A stretch of DNA of 64,000 nucleotides from Mycolicibacterium poriferae (GTDB lineage Bacteria; Actinomycetota; Actinomycetes; Mycobacteriales; Mycobacteriaceae): contig NZ_AP022570.1 of assembly GCF_010728325.1 (NCBI RefSeq), forward strand, positions 4,960,001 to 5,024,000, in the 5' to 3' direction. The first letter of the stretch is position 1, and the number at the start of each line of letters is the position of its first letter. A program made the position numbers and the translations under genes. Shown in pieces: positions 9,549-17,345 of this stretch. The notes below the pieces were generated by a model that was not told the origin of the DNA, searched no databases, and worked only from the letters and a program-made list of their open reading frames with translations.

Positions 9549-9643
9549 ATACACGGTTCCTGCTGGAGCCGTGTATTGCTGCATATTGGGTCCTCAGCCG
9601 GAGCCTGAGCTCTGGTTGAACGCGACTGTGGCGGCAATACACG
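9549..9643 (+). promoter_or_regulatory. greA leader with two mutually exclusive hairpins
   Basis: The 247 bp before greA hold three related segments. ATACACGGTTCC (9549-9560) and GGAGCCGTGTAT (9565-9576) pair as a 12-bp stem with one G-U and a TGCT loop. The second segment extended, CCGTGTATTGC (9569-9579), can instead pair with GCAATACACG (9634-9643), with adjoining bases lengthening that stem. The two stems share the middle segment, so only one can form. This layout is typical of attenuators or RNA switches; no known riboswitch class was recognised. Confidence 0.5.
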
Positions 9644-9720
9644 TACGACAGCTCCCGGTGCCGTGTCACGACCTTCTTACGCGACAGGCGCGGAAGCAAC
9701 AACGACAGGAGCGCGACGAC

Positions 9721-10215
9721 ATGACCGACACCCAGGTGACCTGGCTGACCGAAGAGTCCTACGACCGCCTCAAGGCCGAGCTGGACCAGCTGATCGCCAA
9801 CCGCCCGGTCATCGCCGCCGAGATCAACGACCGGCGCGAGGAGGGTGACCTGCGCGAGAACGGCGGTTACCACGCCGCCCGCGAAGAGCAGGGCCAGCAG
9901 GAGGCCCGCATCCGCCAGCTGCAGGAGCTACTCAACAACGCCAAGGTCGGCGAGGCACCGAGCCAGTCCGGCGTCGCGCTGCCCGGTTCGGTGGTCAAGG
10001 TCTACTACGACGACGACGAGTCCGACACCGAAACGTTCCTGATCGCCACCCGCCAGGAAGGTGTCAGTGACGGCAAGCTCGAGGTCTACTCCCCCAACTC
10101 GCCGCTCGGTGGCGCCCTGATCGACGCGAAGGTCGGCGAATCGCGGTCCTACACCGTCCCCAACGGCAACACCGTCAAGGTGACGCTGGTCAGCGCCGAG
10201 CCCTACCACGGCTGA
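9721..10215 (+). CDS. greA: Transcription elongation factor GreA
   Basis: Rescues backtracked RNA polymerase by stimulating cleavage of the nascent transcript through its secondary channel. The 164-residue product has the N-terminal coiled coil with the tip acidic residues in [20 protein letters not shown], followed by the FKBP-like C-terminal domain ([20 protein letters not shown] and a family ending in VKVTLV). The ATG at 9721 follows AGGAGCGCG and gives the usual start [10 protein letters not shown]; the open frame extends 70 codons upstream without conserved sequence. The long structured leader and the tandem repeat at the stop codon are described separately. Confidence 0.97.
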   Translation: MTDTQVTWLTEESYDRLKAELDQLIANRPVIAAEINDRREEGDLRENGGYHAAREEQGQQEARIRQLQELLNNAKVGEAPSQSGVALPGSVVKVYYDDDESDTETFLIATRQEGVSDGKLEVYSPNSPLGGALIDAKVGESRSYTVPNGNTVKVTLVSAEPYHG

Positions 10216-10264
10216 TCCGGACTGGCTGATCCGGACTGGCTGATGCGGGCAGGCTGATCCGGCT
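10210..10264. repeat. 14-bp tandem repeat spanning the greA stop codon
   Basis: Four head-to-tail copies of GGCTGATCCGGACT (10210-10223, 10224-10237, 10238-10251, 10252-10264); the first two are identical and the last two diverged. The greA TGA (10213-10215) lies in the first copy, and each later copy carries another TGA. Confidence 0.85.
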
Positions 10265-10311
10265 CTCCCGGGCCGGCGGCGCCGGTCTGCTCAGCGACTG
10301 ACCTACACGTC

Positions 10312-10980
10312 ATGGGGCACATCGCCGAAGATCTCTTCCTTCTGCTGCTGGACAACGCGTCGGCGCAGCCGAATCTGGATCGGCCGCGCCGTGACCATGC
10401 GCTCGGCGCGGCCGTCCTGCTCGATCTCGCGTATGCCGGACATGTCCGCCCAGCTGTCCCCGGTGATCCGGTTCCGGACGGCCGGCTGGTCGCGCTGGCC
10501 TCGGCGACGCCGCTCGACCCGGTGACCGGGCCGGGACGCGAGGTGCTGGCCGCCCGGGCGCTGCGCCCGGACACCGCGATCAAGAAGCTGGGCCGACACA
10601 GCGAGAACCGGCTGGTCACCCGCCTCGAGCAGCTGGGCCAGATCCGCCGCGTCGACACCGGAAGCGCGCTGCGACGGGGTCACGCGCTGCCGTTGACCAC
10701 CCGCGACCGGGTGGGCCCGGCGCGCACGGCGGTACTGAGCGCGCTGTTCGACCGCACCCCGCCTGCCCCGGTGACCGCGGCGGTCATCACGCTGTTGCAC
10801 GCCGTGGACGGGCTGGGCGCGCTGCTCAGCCTCAACGACCGCGGCTGGCGCTGGGTGCACGCCCGCGCCGGGGAGATCGCCGGGGGCAGCTGGGTCGATG
10901 AATCCCCGACGACGGTCGCGGAGATCAACCTGGCGGTGACCGCGGCGGCCGTCCGCCAGGGGCTGGCCCGGCTGACCTGA
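10312..10980 (+). CDS. GPP34 (GOLPH3/Vps74-like) family protein
   Basis: A 222-residue soluble protein with the actinobacterial GPP34 pattern: MGHIAEDLFLLLLD at the N-terminus, DHALGAAVLLDLAYAGHV, then a C-terminal helical region ending AEINLAVTAAAVRQGLARL. Eukaryotic GOLPH3 binds phosphatidylinositol 4-phosphate; the bacterial proteins have no established role, so any link to phosphoinositides is inference only. It is convergent with metB, which ends 4 bp away. Confidence 0.85.
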   Translation: MGHIAEDLFLLLLDNASAQPNLDRPRRDHALGAAVLLDLAYAGHVRPAVPGDPVPDGRLVALASATPLDPVTGPGREVLAARALRPDTAIKKLGRHSENRLVTRLEQLGQIRRVDTGSALRRGHALPLTTRDRVGPARTAVLSALFDRTPPAPVTAAVITLLHAVDGLGALLSLNDRGWRWVHARAGEIAGGSWVDESPTTVAEINLAVTAAAVRQGLARLT

Positions 10981-10984
10981 GAAA

Positions 10985-12175
10985 TTAGGTCGACGCGGCC
11001 AGCGCCTGCTCGATGTCACCGAGCAGGTCGGCGACGTCCTCGATGCCGACCGACAGCCGCACCAGGTTGTCGGGTACCTCCAGCTGCGAGCCGGCGGTGG
11101 AGGCGTGTGTCATGGCGCCGGGGTACTCGATGAGCGATTCCACCCCGCCCAGCGACTCGGCGAGGATGAAGATCTCGGTGTGGGCACAGAAGTCGCGCGC
11201 CGCCTGCGGACCACCGCGCAGACGGACCGACACCATGCCGCCGAATCCGCTCATCTGCCGGGCGGCCACCTCATGGTTCGGGTGCGATGCCAGCCCGGGG
11301 TAGAGCACGGTGTCGATGGCGGCGTGGCCCTGCAGGAATTCGACGATGGCCGCGGCGTTGTCGCTGTGCCGCTGCATCCGCAGCGGCAGCGTCTTGAGCC
11401 CCCGCATGGTCAGGTAGGCGTCGAAGGGACCGGGCACCGCGCCCGCGCCGTTCTGCAGGAAGGCGAACGCGTCGTCGAGCGCCTCGTCGTTGGTCAGCAG
11501 GGCTCCGCCCACCACATCGGAGTGCCCGCCGATGTACTTTGTGGTCGAGTGCAACACGATGTCGGCACCCAGGGGCAACGGCTGCTGCAGCGCGGGTGAG
11601 GCGAAGGTGTTGTCCACCAACACTTTCACCTCACCCTTACCGGCCTCCGAGGCCACCGAGCAGATGCCCGCGATATCGGCGATCGTCAGCAGCGGGTTGG
11701 TCGGGGTCTCCACCCAGATCAGCTTCGTGCTGGGGGTGACGGCCTGACGCACCGCGTCGAGGTCCGACAGCGCCACCGCGGTGTAGCTGATCCCCCACTG
11801 GGTGAACACCTTGTCGATCAGCCGGAATGTGCCGCCGTACGCGTCGTCGGGGATGACGACGTGGTCGCCCGGCCGCAGCACCGCTCGCAGTGCGCAGTCG
11901 GTGGCCGCCATGCCGGAACTGAACGCCCGGGCGTAGTCGGCGAATTCGACCGCGGCCAGCGACGTCTCCAGCGCGGCGCGGGTGGGGTTGCCGGTGCGCG
12001 CGTACTCGAAGCCACCGCGCAGTCCGCCCACGCCGTCCTGGGCGAACGTCGAACTTGCGTAGATCGGGGCGTTGACGACACCGGTGGCGGGGTCCGGCCG
12101 ATACCCGGCGTGGATGGCCTTGGTGGCCGGACCGTAGGCGCGGTAGTGGTCGGCTGCACTGCGCTTCTCACTCAT
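10985..12175 (-). CDS. metB: Cystathionine gamma-synthase MetB
   Basis: A PLP enzyme that forms cystathionine from an acylated homoserine and cysteine; mycobacterial MetB (Rv1079) can also act as a cystathionine gamma-lyase. The 396-residue product carries the PLP lysine at 213 in HSTTKYIGGHSD, the substrate motifs EYARTGNPTR and SSGMAA, and the C-terminal SLGGVESLIEYPGAMTHAS. The start is the ATG at 12175. With cbs nearby on the same strand, the two transsulfuration steps are encoded within 5 kb, separated by the Pra-like genes as in M. tuberculosis. Confidence 0.95.
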   Translation of the reverse strand: MSEKRSAADHYRAYGPATKAIHAGYRPDPATGVVNAPIYASSTFAQDGVGGLRGGFEYARTGNPTRAALETSLAAVEFADYARAFSSGMAATDCALRAVLRPGDHVVIPDDAYGGTFRLIDKVFTQWGISYTAVALSDLDAVRQAVTPSTKLIWVETPTNPLLTIADIAGICSVASEAGKGEVKVLVDNTFASPALQQPLPLGADIVLHSTTKYIGGHSDVVGGALLTNDEALDDAFAFLQNGAGAVPGPFDAYLTMRGLKTLPLRMQRHSDNAAAIVEFLQGHAAIDTVLYPGLASHPNHEVAARQMSGFGGMVSVRLRGGPQAARDFCAHTEIFILAESLGGVESLIEYPGAMTHASTAGSQLEVPDNLVRLSVGIEDVADLLGDIEQALAAST

Positions 12176-12258
12176 GGTGGATCAGGGTAGCCGGGTCGGC
12201 CCGGCGCGGAACCGGGCGGCGGTGGGCAACCTCGGCACCCACACCGGGCCGGGCCGGA

Positions 12259-12756
12259 TCACCGGCGATCCGCCGCCTGCGGTGCGACCGGCACACACAC
12301 TGTGGACATCACCTTGTCCGCCAGCGTCTGGCGCCTCGTGTCGACCAGCGGCAGCGCGTAGCCCGCGAAACAGGGGACGGCGTCGACGACGTGAACCAGC
12401 TGGCGGAGCACCGAGCGTCCGACGCCGATGGGCTGCGACGTCCGCTCACCCACCACCTTGAACTTCATCAGCGACTTGCCGATGCTCGACCCGCCCGTGC
12501 CCTGACGGACACCGAAGTTCCACACCAGATAGCCCACGGTGAGCACCGCGACCGCCCCGAGGAGCATGTCGGCCGCGCGCGAACTGGTCGCCGAACAACT
12601 CAGGCCGCCACCGTCGAAGGACACACAGTCCCGGCCGGCGGTGCCCAGCGCCACGACCTCCCACAGCGTCCAGGCGATCACCACCGGGACCACGTCGATG
12701 AACCAGGCGACCGCGCGCACCGTCCAGGACGTGTAGGCGTCTCTCGACGAACTCAT
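12259..12756 (-). CDS. RDD family membrane protein (Pra-like C-terminal domain only)
   Basis: A 165-residue protein with an RDD domain: RAVAWFIDVVPVVIAW in the first helix, YLVWNFGVRQGTGGSSIGKS between helices, and the terminal signature RRQTLADKVMSTVCVPV. It matches the membrane half of the proline-rich antigen Pra (Rv1078) but lacks the proline-rich N-terminus. The ATG at 12756 has GGAGG upstream; a GTG one codon earlier is possible. It is the last gene of a trio with the Pro-rich and second RDD genes. Role unknown; RDD proteins are suspected transporters. Confidence 0.85.
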   Translation of the reverse strand: MSSSRDAYTSWTVRAVAWFIDVVPVVIAWTLWEVVALGTAGRDCVSFDGGGLSCSATSSRAADMLLGAVAVLTVGYLVWNFGVRQGTGGSSIGKSLMKFKVVGERTSQPIGVGRSVLRQLVHVVDAVPCFAGYALPLVDTRRQTLADKVMSTVCVPVAPQAADRR

Positions 12757-12858
12757 CACGTGGCCTCCTGCGCACGGCGACGGCACCCCACCGATGTGCG
12801 ACGCCCGGTCGACCGGGCCCGGGTCAGGTACCCCGTGCAGAAGACCGCCCGCCCGCTG

Positions 12859-13938
12859 CTACGGCGTGGCCGGCGCGACGAGGCCGCCGTTCATCACCCG
12901 GTATGCGTACACCAGCAGCAGCGCCGTCACCGGCACGGTCACCAGGAGTCCGACACCGCACAGCACCGCGCCGACGAGCACCAGGACGACGGCCGCCAAC
13001 CAGGTGAGCAGCACACCTCCGAAGTTCGCTTTGCCGGTCTGGAAACTGGACTTCAACCCGTCCACCGGCGACATGTTGCGGTCGAGCACGGCGATGACGG
13101 TGAACATCAGGAAGATGCTCGCAGCGATCCCGGGCAGGATGCACAGCACGAAGCCGATCGTGGTGATGATGCCGACGAGCAGACCCGCGATGATGACGTT
13201 CCCGATGTTGCGGGGGCGGAAGAACGACCCGATGGACACCTCTTGCCCGTTGGCGATGTCGAGGATGCCGCCCAGGAACGCCGACTGGATCGCCGCCGTC
13301 ACGATCAGCGAGAGGAACCATCCGATGATCGCGACCAGAACACCGGCCGGTCCGGTTGCGGTGTAAGAGAACGAGAAGCCGTTGCTGTCGGACACATAGC
13401 TGGTGTCGCCGGGTGATACCAACGCCTGAACGACGTTGATGAGTGCCTGCAGGCCGATCACGATGATCCCGAGCACCAGGGCGGCGACAATCAGCGGCAC
13501 CGCGTTCTTCGTGAACTTGTTCCATGCCCAGCTGAGGCCGTCGCCGACGTTGTAGGACGGCGACTGGGGCGGATAGCCCTGCGGTGAGGGCCCGAAGCCG
13601 CCCGGTTGCTGAGGCGCGAAGCCACCCGATTGCGGAGGCGCGTAACCACTCCCGGGCGGAGGAGGCGGTGGGTAGCCGCCCGGCGGAGGGGGTGGTGGGT
13701 AGCCGCCCGGAGGGGGCGGCGGGTATCCGCCCTGGTTGGGCTGCGATCCCGGCGGCGGCGGATAACCGCCCTGCGGCGGCTGCGAACCCGAAGGCGGAGG
13801 GGGGTAACCGCCCGGAGGTGGAGGCGGGTATCCGCCCTGCGGCGGCTGCGACGCCCCTTCAGGCGGGTATCCGCCCTGCGGCGGCTGTGACGCCCCTTCA
13901 GGCGGGTATCCGCCGGGCTGTGATGGGTTGTCCGACAT
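12859..13938 (-). CDS. Proline/glycine-rich repeat membrane protein
   Basis: A 359-residue protein. Residues 1 to about 135 are a low-complexity repeat of GGYPPP, PPEGASQPPQ and related units; the remainder has about six hydrophobic helices with the polar segment SFFRPRNIGNV, as in bacterial membrane proteins that pair Pro-rich tails with a multi-helix domain. The start ATG at 13938 follows GAAGGAGAT. It lies between two Pra-type RDD genes, so the Pro-rich tail and RDD domain that are fused in Rv1078 appear here in neighbouring genes. No enzymatic motif is visible. Confidence 0.85.
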   Translation of the reverse strand: MSDNPSQPGGYPPEGASQPPQGGYPPEGASQPPQGGYPPPPPGGYPPPPSGSQPPQGGYPPPPGSQPNQGGYPPPPPGGYPPPPPPGGYPPPPPPGSGYAPPQSGGFAPQQPGGFGPSPQGYPPQSPSYNVGDGLSWAWNKFTKNAVPLIVAALVLGIIVIGLQALINVVQALVSPGDTSYVSDSNGFSFSYTATGPAGVLVAIIGWFLSLIVTAAIQSAFLGGILDIANGQEVSIGSFFRPRNIGNVIIAGLLVGIITTIGFVLCILPGIAASIFLMFTVIAVLDRNMSPVDGLKSSFQTGKANFGGVLLTWLAAVVLVLVGAVLCGVGLLVTVPVTALLLVYAYRVMNGGLVAPATP

Positions 13939-13952
13939 CGGATCTCCTTCGC

Positions 13953-14543
13953 TCAGTGGGCGGTGGAAAGCGGTACACACACAGTTGACATGATCTTGTC
14001 CGCCACGGTCTGGCGCTTAGCATCCCACAGGGGATACAGCACTGCGACGAACCAGAGCAGTCCGCATGCCGCCAGCAGGAGCAGGTAACCGAACTCCCGA
14101 AGCAGCGACACGGCGAAACCAATTGGCCGGCCGTCCTTCTCGCCGATCAGCTGGAAACCCATGATCGACTTGCCGATGCTGCAACCGGTGACACCCTGCC
14201 GGTAGCCGAGGTTCCAGATCAGATAGGTCAGCGCCAGCAGGGGAAACACCGCAAGCGCCGAGACGGTGCCGACGGTCGACGCATCGGCCCGGCAGAACTC
14301 GCCCAGATCGTATTCGGAGATGTCGGCGACGCAGGTCGTCTCGCGGGTGGCCGCCAGCACCGCCCAGCCGATCCCGATCAGCAGAGAGACGGGCAGGTAG
14401 TCGAGCAGCCAGGCGCAGACGCGGGTCCGCCACGGGGTGAACGAGTCGGCGGATGGACCCGCCGGCATGCCGGGCGAGGTCATGAAGCCAACCGACGCCG
14501 GCACGGGCCGGAGACCGCCGGGTGGCGGCGGCGGAGCGGTCAT
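13953..14543 (-). CDS. RDD family membrane protein, Pra homologue with short Pro-rich N-terminus
   Basis: A 196-residue RDD protein beginning MTAPPPPPGGLRP and continuing with PWRTRVCAWLLDYLPVSLL, YLIWNLGYRQGVTGCSIGKS and LWDAKRQTVADKIMSTVCVP. It is the closest of the trio to Pra (Rv1078), including a loop with CVADISEYDLGEFC, but has a much shorter proline-rich leader. The ATG at 14543 has GGAAGG upstream. It is 14 bp before the Pro-rich gene, so the two are probably cotranscribed. Pra is an envelope antigen of unknown function. Confidence 0.88.
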   Translation of the reverse strand: MTAPPPPPGGLRPVPASVGFMTSPGMPAGPSADSFTPWRTRVCAWLLDYLPVSLLIGIGWAVLAATRETTCVADISEYDLGEFCRADASTVGTVSALAVFPLLALTYLIWNLGYRQGVTGCSIGKSIMGFQLIGEKDGRPIGFAVSLLREFGYLLLLAACGLLWFVAVLYPLWDAKRQTVADKIMSTVCVPLSTAH

Positions 14544-14657
14544 CGACGCCTTCCGTACGGGAACGAGCCTGCTCACACTACCTGAGAAAAACCTTAGAAC
14601 CGGCGTTTCCCGGCCACGACCCGATCAGCGCCGGCGGGCGGGGCTTGCCCTATCCGG

Positions 14658-16052
14658 TCAACGACGCACGTTGCCGTCGGACAGGAATCCCAGCAGGTCG
14701 TGCCGGGTCAGGACGCCCACCGGCTTTCCGTCCTCGACCACCATCACCGCATCGCAGTCCCGCAGCGTCTTGGCGGCGTTGCTGACCAGTTCTCCCGCAC
14801 CGACCAACGGCAGCGGTGGGCCCATGTGCTCGGCCACTGCGTCGGCGAGCTTGGCGCGGCCTTCGAACACGGCCGAGAGCAGCTCACGTTCGGAGACGCT
14901 GCCGGCGACCTCCCCGGCCATCACCGGGGGCTCTGCGCCGACTACCGGCATCTGCGACACGCCGTACTCGCGCAGAATGCCGATCGCGTCGCGCACCGTC
15001 TCGGACGGATGGGTGTGCACCAGGTCGGGCAGCGCCCCGGACTTGCGCCGCAGCACGTCCCCGACGGTGGACTCCTCGACGGTGCCGTCCAGGCGGCTGC
15101 GCAGGAAGCCGTAGGACGACATCCACCCGTCGCTGAAGATCTTCGACATGTAGCCCCGACCGCCATCCGGCAGCAACACCACCACCAGCGAATCCGGCCC
15201 GGCCCGCTCGGCGACCTGGACGGCGGCGACCACGGCCATCCCGCATGAGCCGCCCACCAGCAGCGCCTCTTCGCGGGCCAAGCGCCGCGTCATGTCGAAC
15301 GAGTCCGCGTCGGACACCGCGATGATCTCGTCGGGTACCGACGGGTCGTAGGCCGAGGGCCAGAAATCCTCGCCGACACCTTCGACCAGGTAGGGCCGCC
15401 CGGTGCCGCCGGAGTACACCGACCCCTCCGGATCCACGCCGATGACCTTCACCCGACCGCCGGACACCTCCTTGAGGTAGCGCCCGGCACCGGTGATCGT
15501 GCCTCCCGTGCCCACGCCGGCGACGAAGTGGGTGACCTTCCCGTCGGTGTCCTCCCAGATCTCGGGGCCGGTGGTCTCGTAGTGGCTGGCCGGACCCATC
15601 GGGTTGGAGTACTGGTCGGGCTTCCACGCCCCGTCGATCTCCTCGACCAGCCGGTTGGACACGCTGTAGTAGCTGTCCGGGTGGTCCGGCGGTACCGCGG
15701 TGGGGCACACCACGACGTCGGCCCCGTAGGCGCGCAGCACGTTCTGCTTGTCACCGCTGACCTTGTCCGGGCACACGAAGATGCACTTGTAGCCGCGCTG
15801 TTGGGCGACCAGCGCCAGACCGACTCCGGTGTTGCCCGAGGTGGGCTCGATGATGGTGCCGCCCGGCCGCAGCTCTCCGCTGGCCTCGGCGGCATCGATC
15901 ATCTTGATCGCGATGCGGTCCTTGGAACTGCCGCCCGGGTTGAGGTACTCGATCTTGGCCGCCACGGTGCCCGCCCCCGGTGTGACGACCGAGTTCAACT
16001 GCACGAGCGGGGTGTGGCCGATGAGCTCACTGATGTGCCGGGCGATGCGCAT
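14658..16052 (-). CDS. cbs: Cystathionine beta-synthase
   Basis: A PLP enzyme condensing homocysteine and serine (or O-acetylserine) to cystathionine in reverse transsulfuration. It is 464 residues long, the same as Rv1077. The PLP lysine is K44 in NPGGSSKDRIAIKM; EPTSGNTGVGLALVAQQRGY and GTGGTITGAGRYLKE bind substrate and cofactor. Residues from about 335 form a tandem CBS-domain module (FEGRAKLADAVAEHM, KPVGVLTRHDLLGFL), which in other organisms senses adenosyl ligands. The ATG at 16052 gives the family start RIARHISELIGHTPLV. Confidence 0.96.
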   Translation of the reverse strand: MRIARHISELIGHTPLVQLNSVVTPGAGTVAAKIEYLNPGGSSKDRIAIKMIDAAEASGELRPGGTIIEPTSGNTGVGLALVAQQRGYKCIFVCPDKVSGDKQNVLRAYGADVVVCPTAVPPDHPDSYYSVSNRLVEEIDGAWKPDQYSNPMGPASHYETTGPEIWEDTDGKVTHFVAGVGTGGTITGAGRYLKEVSGGRVKVIGVDPEGSVYSGGTGRPYLVEGVGEDFWPSAYDPSVPDEIIAVSDADSFDMTRRLAREEALLVGGSCGMAVVAAVQVAERAGPDSLVVVLLPDGGRGYMSKIFSDGWMSSYGFLRSRLDGTVEESTVGDVLRRKSGALPDLVHTHPSETVRDAIGILREYGVSQMPVVGAEPPVMAGEVAGSVSERELLSAVFEGRAKLADAVAEHMGPPLPLVGAGELVSNAAKTLRDCDAVMVVEDGKPVGVLTRHDLLGFLSDGNVRR

Positions 16053-16081
16053 GGCTCTATCGTCCCAGGCCGGCTCCGCAG

Positions 16082-17152
16082 CTACCAGGTGGCCTCACGG
16101 ATGTACTCGCCGATCTGCCGAATCGAGCGGGTCGCTTCGGACACCGCCGGCGCTCCCAGCTGGAAGACGTGCATCTGACCTGGCCAGATCCGGATCTCGA
16201 CGGGGACACCGGCCGCGGCGAGCAGACGCGCCGCTTTGCGCGCGTCACTGAGCAGCACCTCCGATCCCGACACGTGGATCAGCGTGCGCGGCAGACCCGG
16301 TTCGATGTGGTCGAGCGGTTCGTAGATCTGCTCGGGCTCACCGTCGACGACGCGCTTGGAGGCAGCCTCTTCGATCAGCTCGACCAGCGCATGGAACGCC
16401 TTGTGCGGGAACATGGCGTCGCTGCGCACGTTGGGGTGGTCTGCCCGGCCCTCGTTGTCGATCTCGAACAGCGGCGACATCGTGACCACGGCAGCCGGGC
16501 TTTCACCTTCGTAGCCGTCGAGACCCTCGACGAGTAGGCGTTCGGCCAGCGCCAGCGACAGGTAGCCGCCCGCCGAATCGCCGGCCAGCACGATCTGGTC
16601 GGGCTCGTAGCCGGTTTCCCGCAACCACCGGTAGGCGTCGAAGCAGTCGTCGAGCGCCGTTCCAACCGAATGGTTCGGAATCATGCGGTAGTTGACCACC
16701 AGGACCGGGCTGTCGGCGAACTTCGACAACGCCGCCACCAGCCGGCCGTGCGTGTTGACACCGCAGGTCAGGAACGCACCACCGTGCATGTACAAGATGA
16801 CGCTGCGCTTGCCGTCGGCGGGCAGCACTCCGGCGGCCCGGACCAGCTGCGCCGTGCAGTGCGGAAGACCGATGGTGGCGCGCACCGTCCCGGCCGGCGG
16901 CCGCATGATGCGGGCGGCGAAGTCAACCAATCCCCACGGCCACGGCAGTCGGGGAGCGTAGCTGCCGACCATCAAGGTGGGCTTGATGGTCATCATCGCC
17001 GCCAGGCTCATCAATCGACCGGCAAGACTGGGGCCGTCCTCGACCACCTCGACGGGAGCGCCGTCGCTGACCGGAAAGCGACGCGTTTTACGCGCCCCAG
17101 CTGGCCCAACGCCAACTCGGGCAGAGCTGGGAACCTTACTCGGTGCCGTCAT
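16082..17152 (-). CDS. lipU: LipU-like alpha/beta-hydrolase (HSL family esterase)
   Basis: A 356-residue esterase of the hormone-sensitive-lipase group, orthologous by position to Rv1076. The oxyanion-hole motif HGGAF begins at about 123, the nucleophile Ser is at about 193 in GDSAGGY, and the acid and base appear as GSEVLLSDA and GQMHVFQL. ATG 17152 is preferred because GTAGGAAG lies 8 nt upstream; a GTG three codons earlier is possible. There is no signal peptide. The likely substrates are medium- or short-chain carboxyl esters. Confidence 0.92.
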   Translation of the reverse strand: MTAPSKVPSSARVGVGPAGARKTRRFPVSDGAPVEVVEDGPSLAGRLMSLAAMMTIKPTLMVGSYAPRLPWPWGLVDFAARIMRPPAGTVRATIGLPHCTAQLVRAAGVLPADGKRSVILYMHGGAFLTCGVNTHGRLVAALSKFADSPVLVVNYRMIPNHSVGTALDDCFDAYRWLRETGYEPDQIVLAGDSAGGYLSLALAERLLVEGLDGYEGESPAAVVTMSPLFEIDNEGRADHPNVRSDAMFPHKAFHALVELIEEAASKRVVDGEPEQIYEPLDHIEPGLPRTLIHVSGSEVLLSDARKAARLLAAAGVPVEIRIWPGQMHVFQLGAPAVSEATRSIRQIGEYIREATW

Positions 17153-17333
17153 CGCGACCACTTCCTACAGCGTTGTAGTGCCGGGATAAGCCGGGTTACT
17201 CAGACTAGCTCGTTACTTAGCTTGCCATTTGTAACCAGTATCACAATCGGTTAAACGCTTTTGTTGCCGGACTCGATACCGCACTGTGATCGGCCACCTC
17301 CCTCACGGAACGATTTTCCGTCGCGTCGGGCCC

Positions 17334-17339
17334 TAAACT
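17334..17339 (+). promoter_or_regulatory. TANNNT -10 box giving a leaderless SGNH-hydrolase transcript
   Basis: TAAACT ends 6 nt before the GTG at 17346, the mycobacterial arrangement in which transcription starts at the start codon. It lies in the 193-bp divergent gap (17153-17345), whose AT-rich part (about 17200-17270) otherwise shows no gene or recognised operator. Confidence 0.5.
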
Positions 17340-17345
17340 TGCGGT

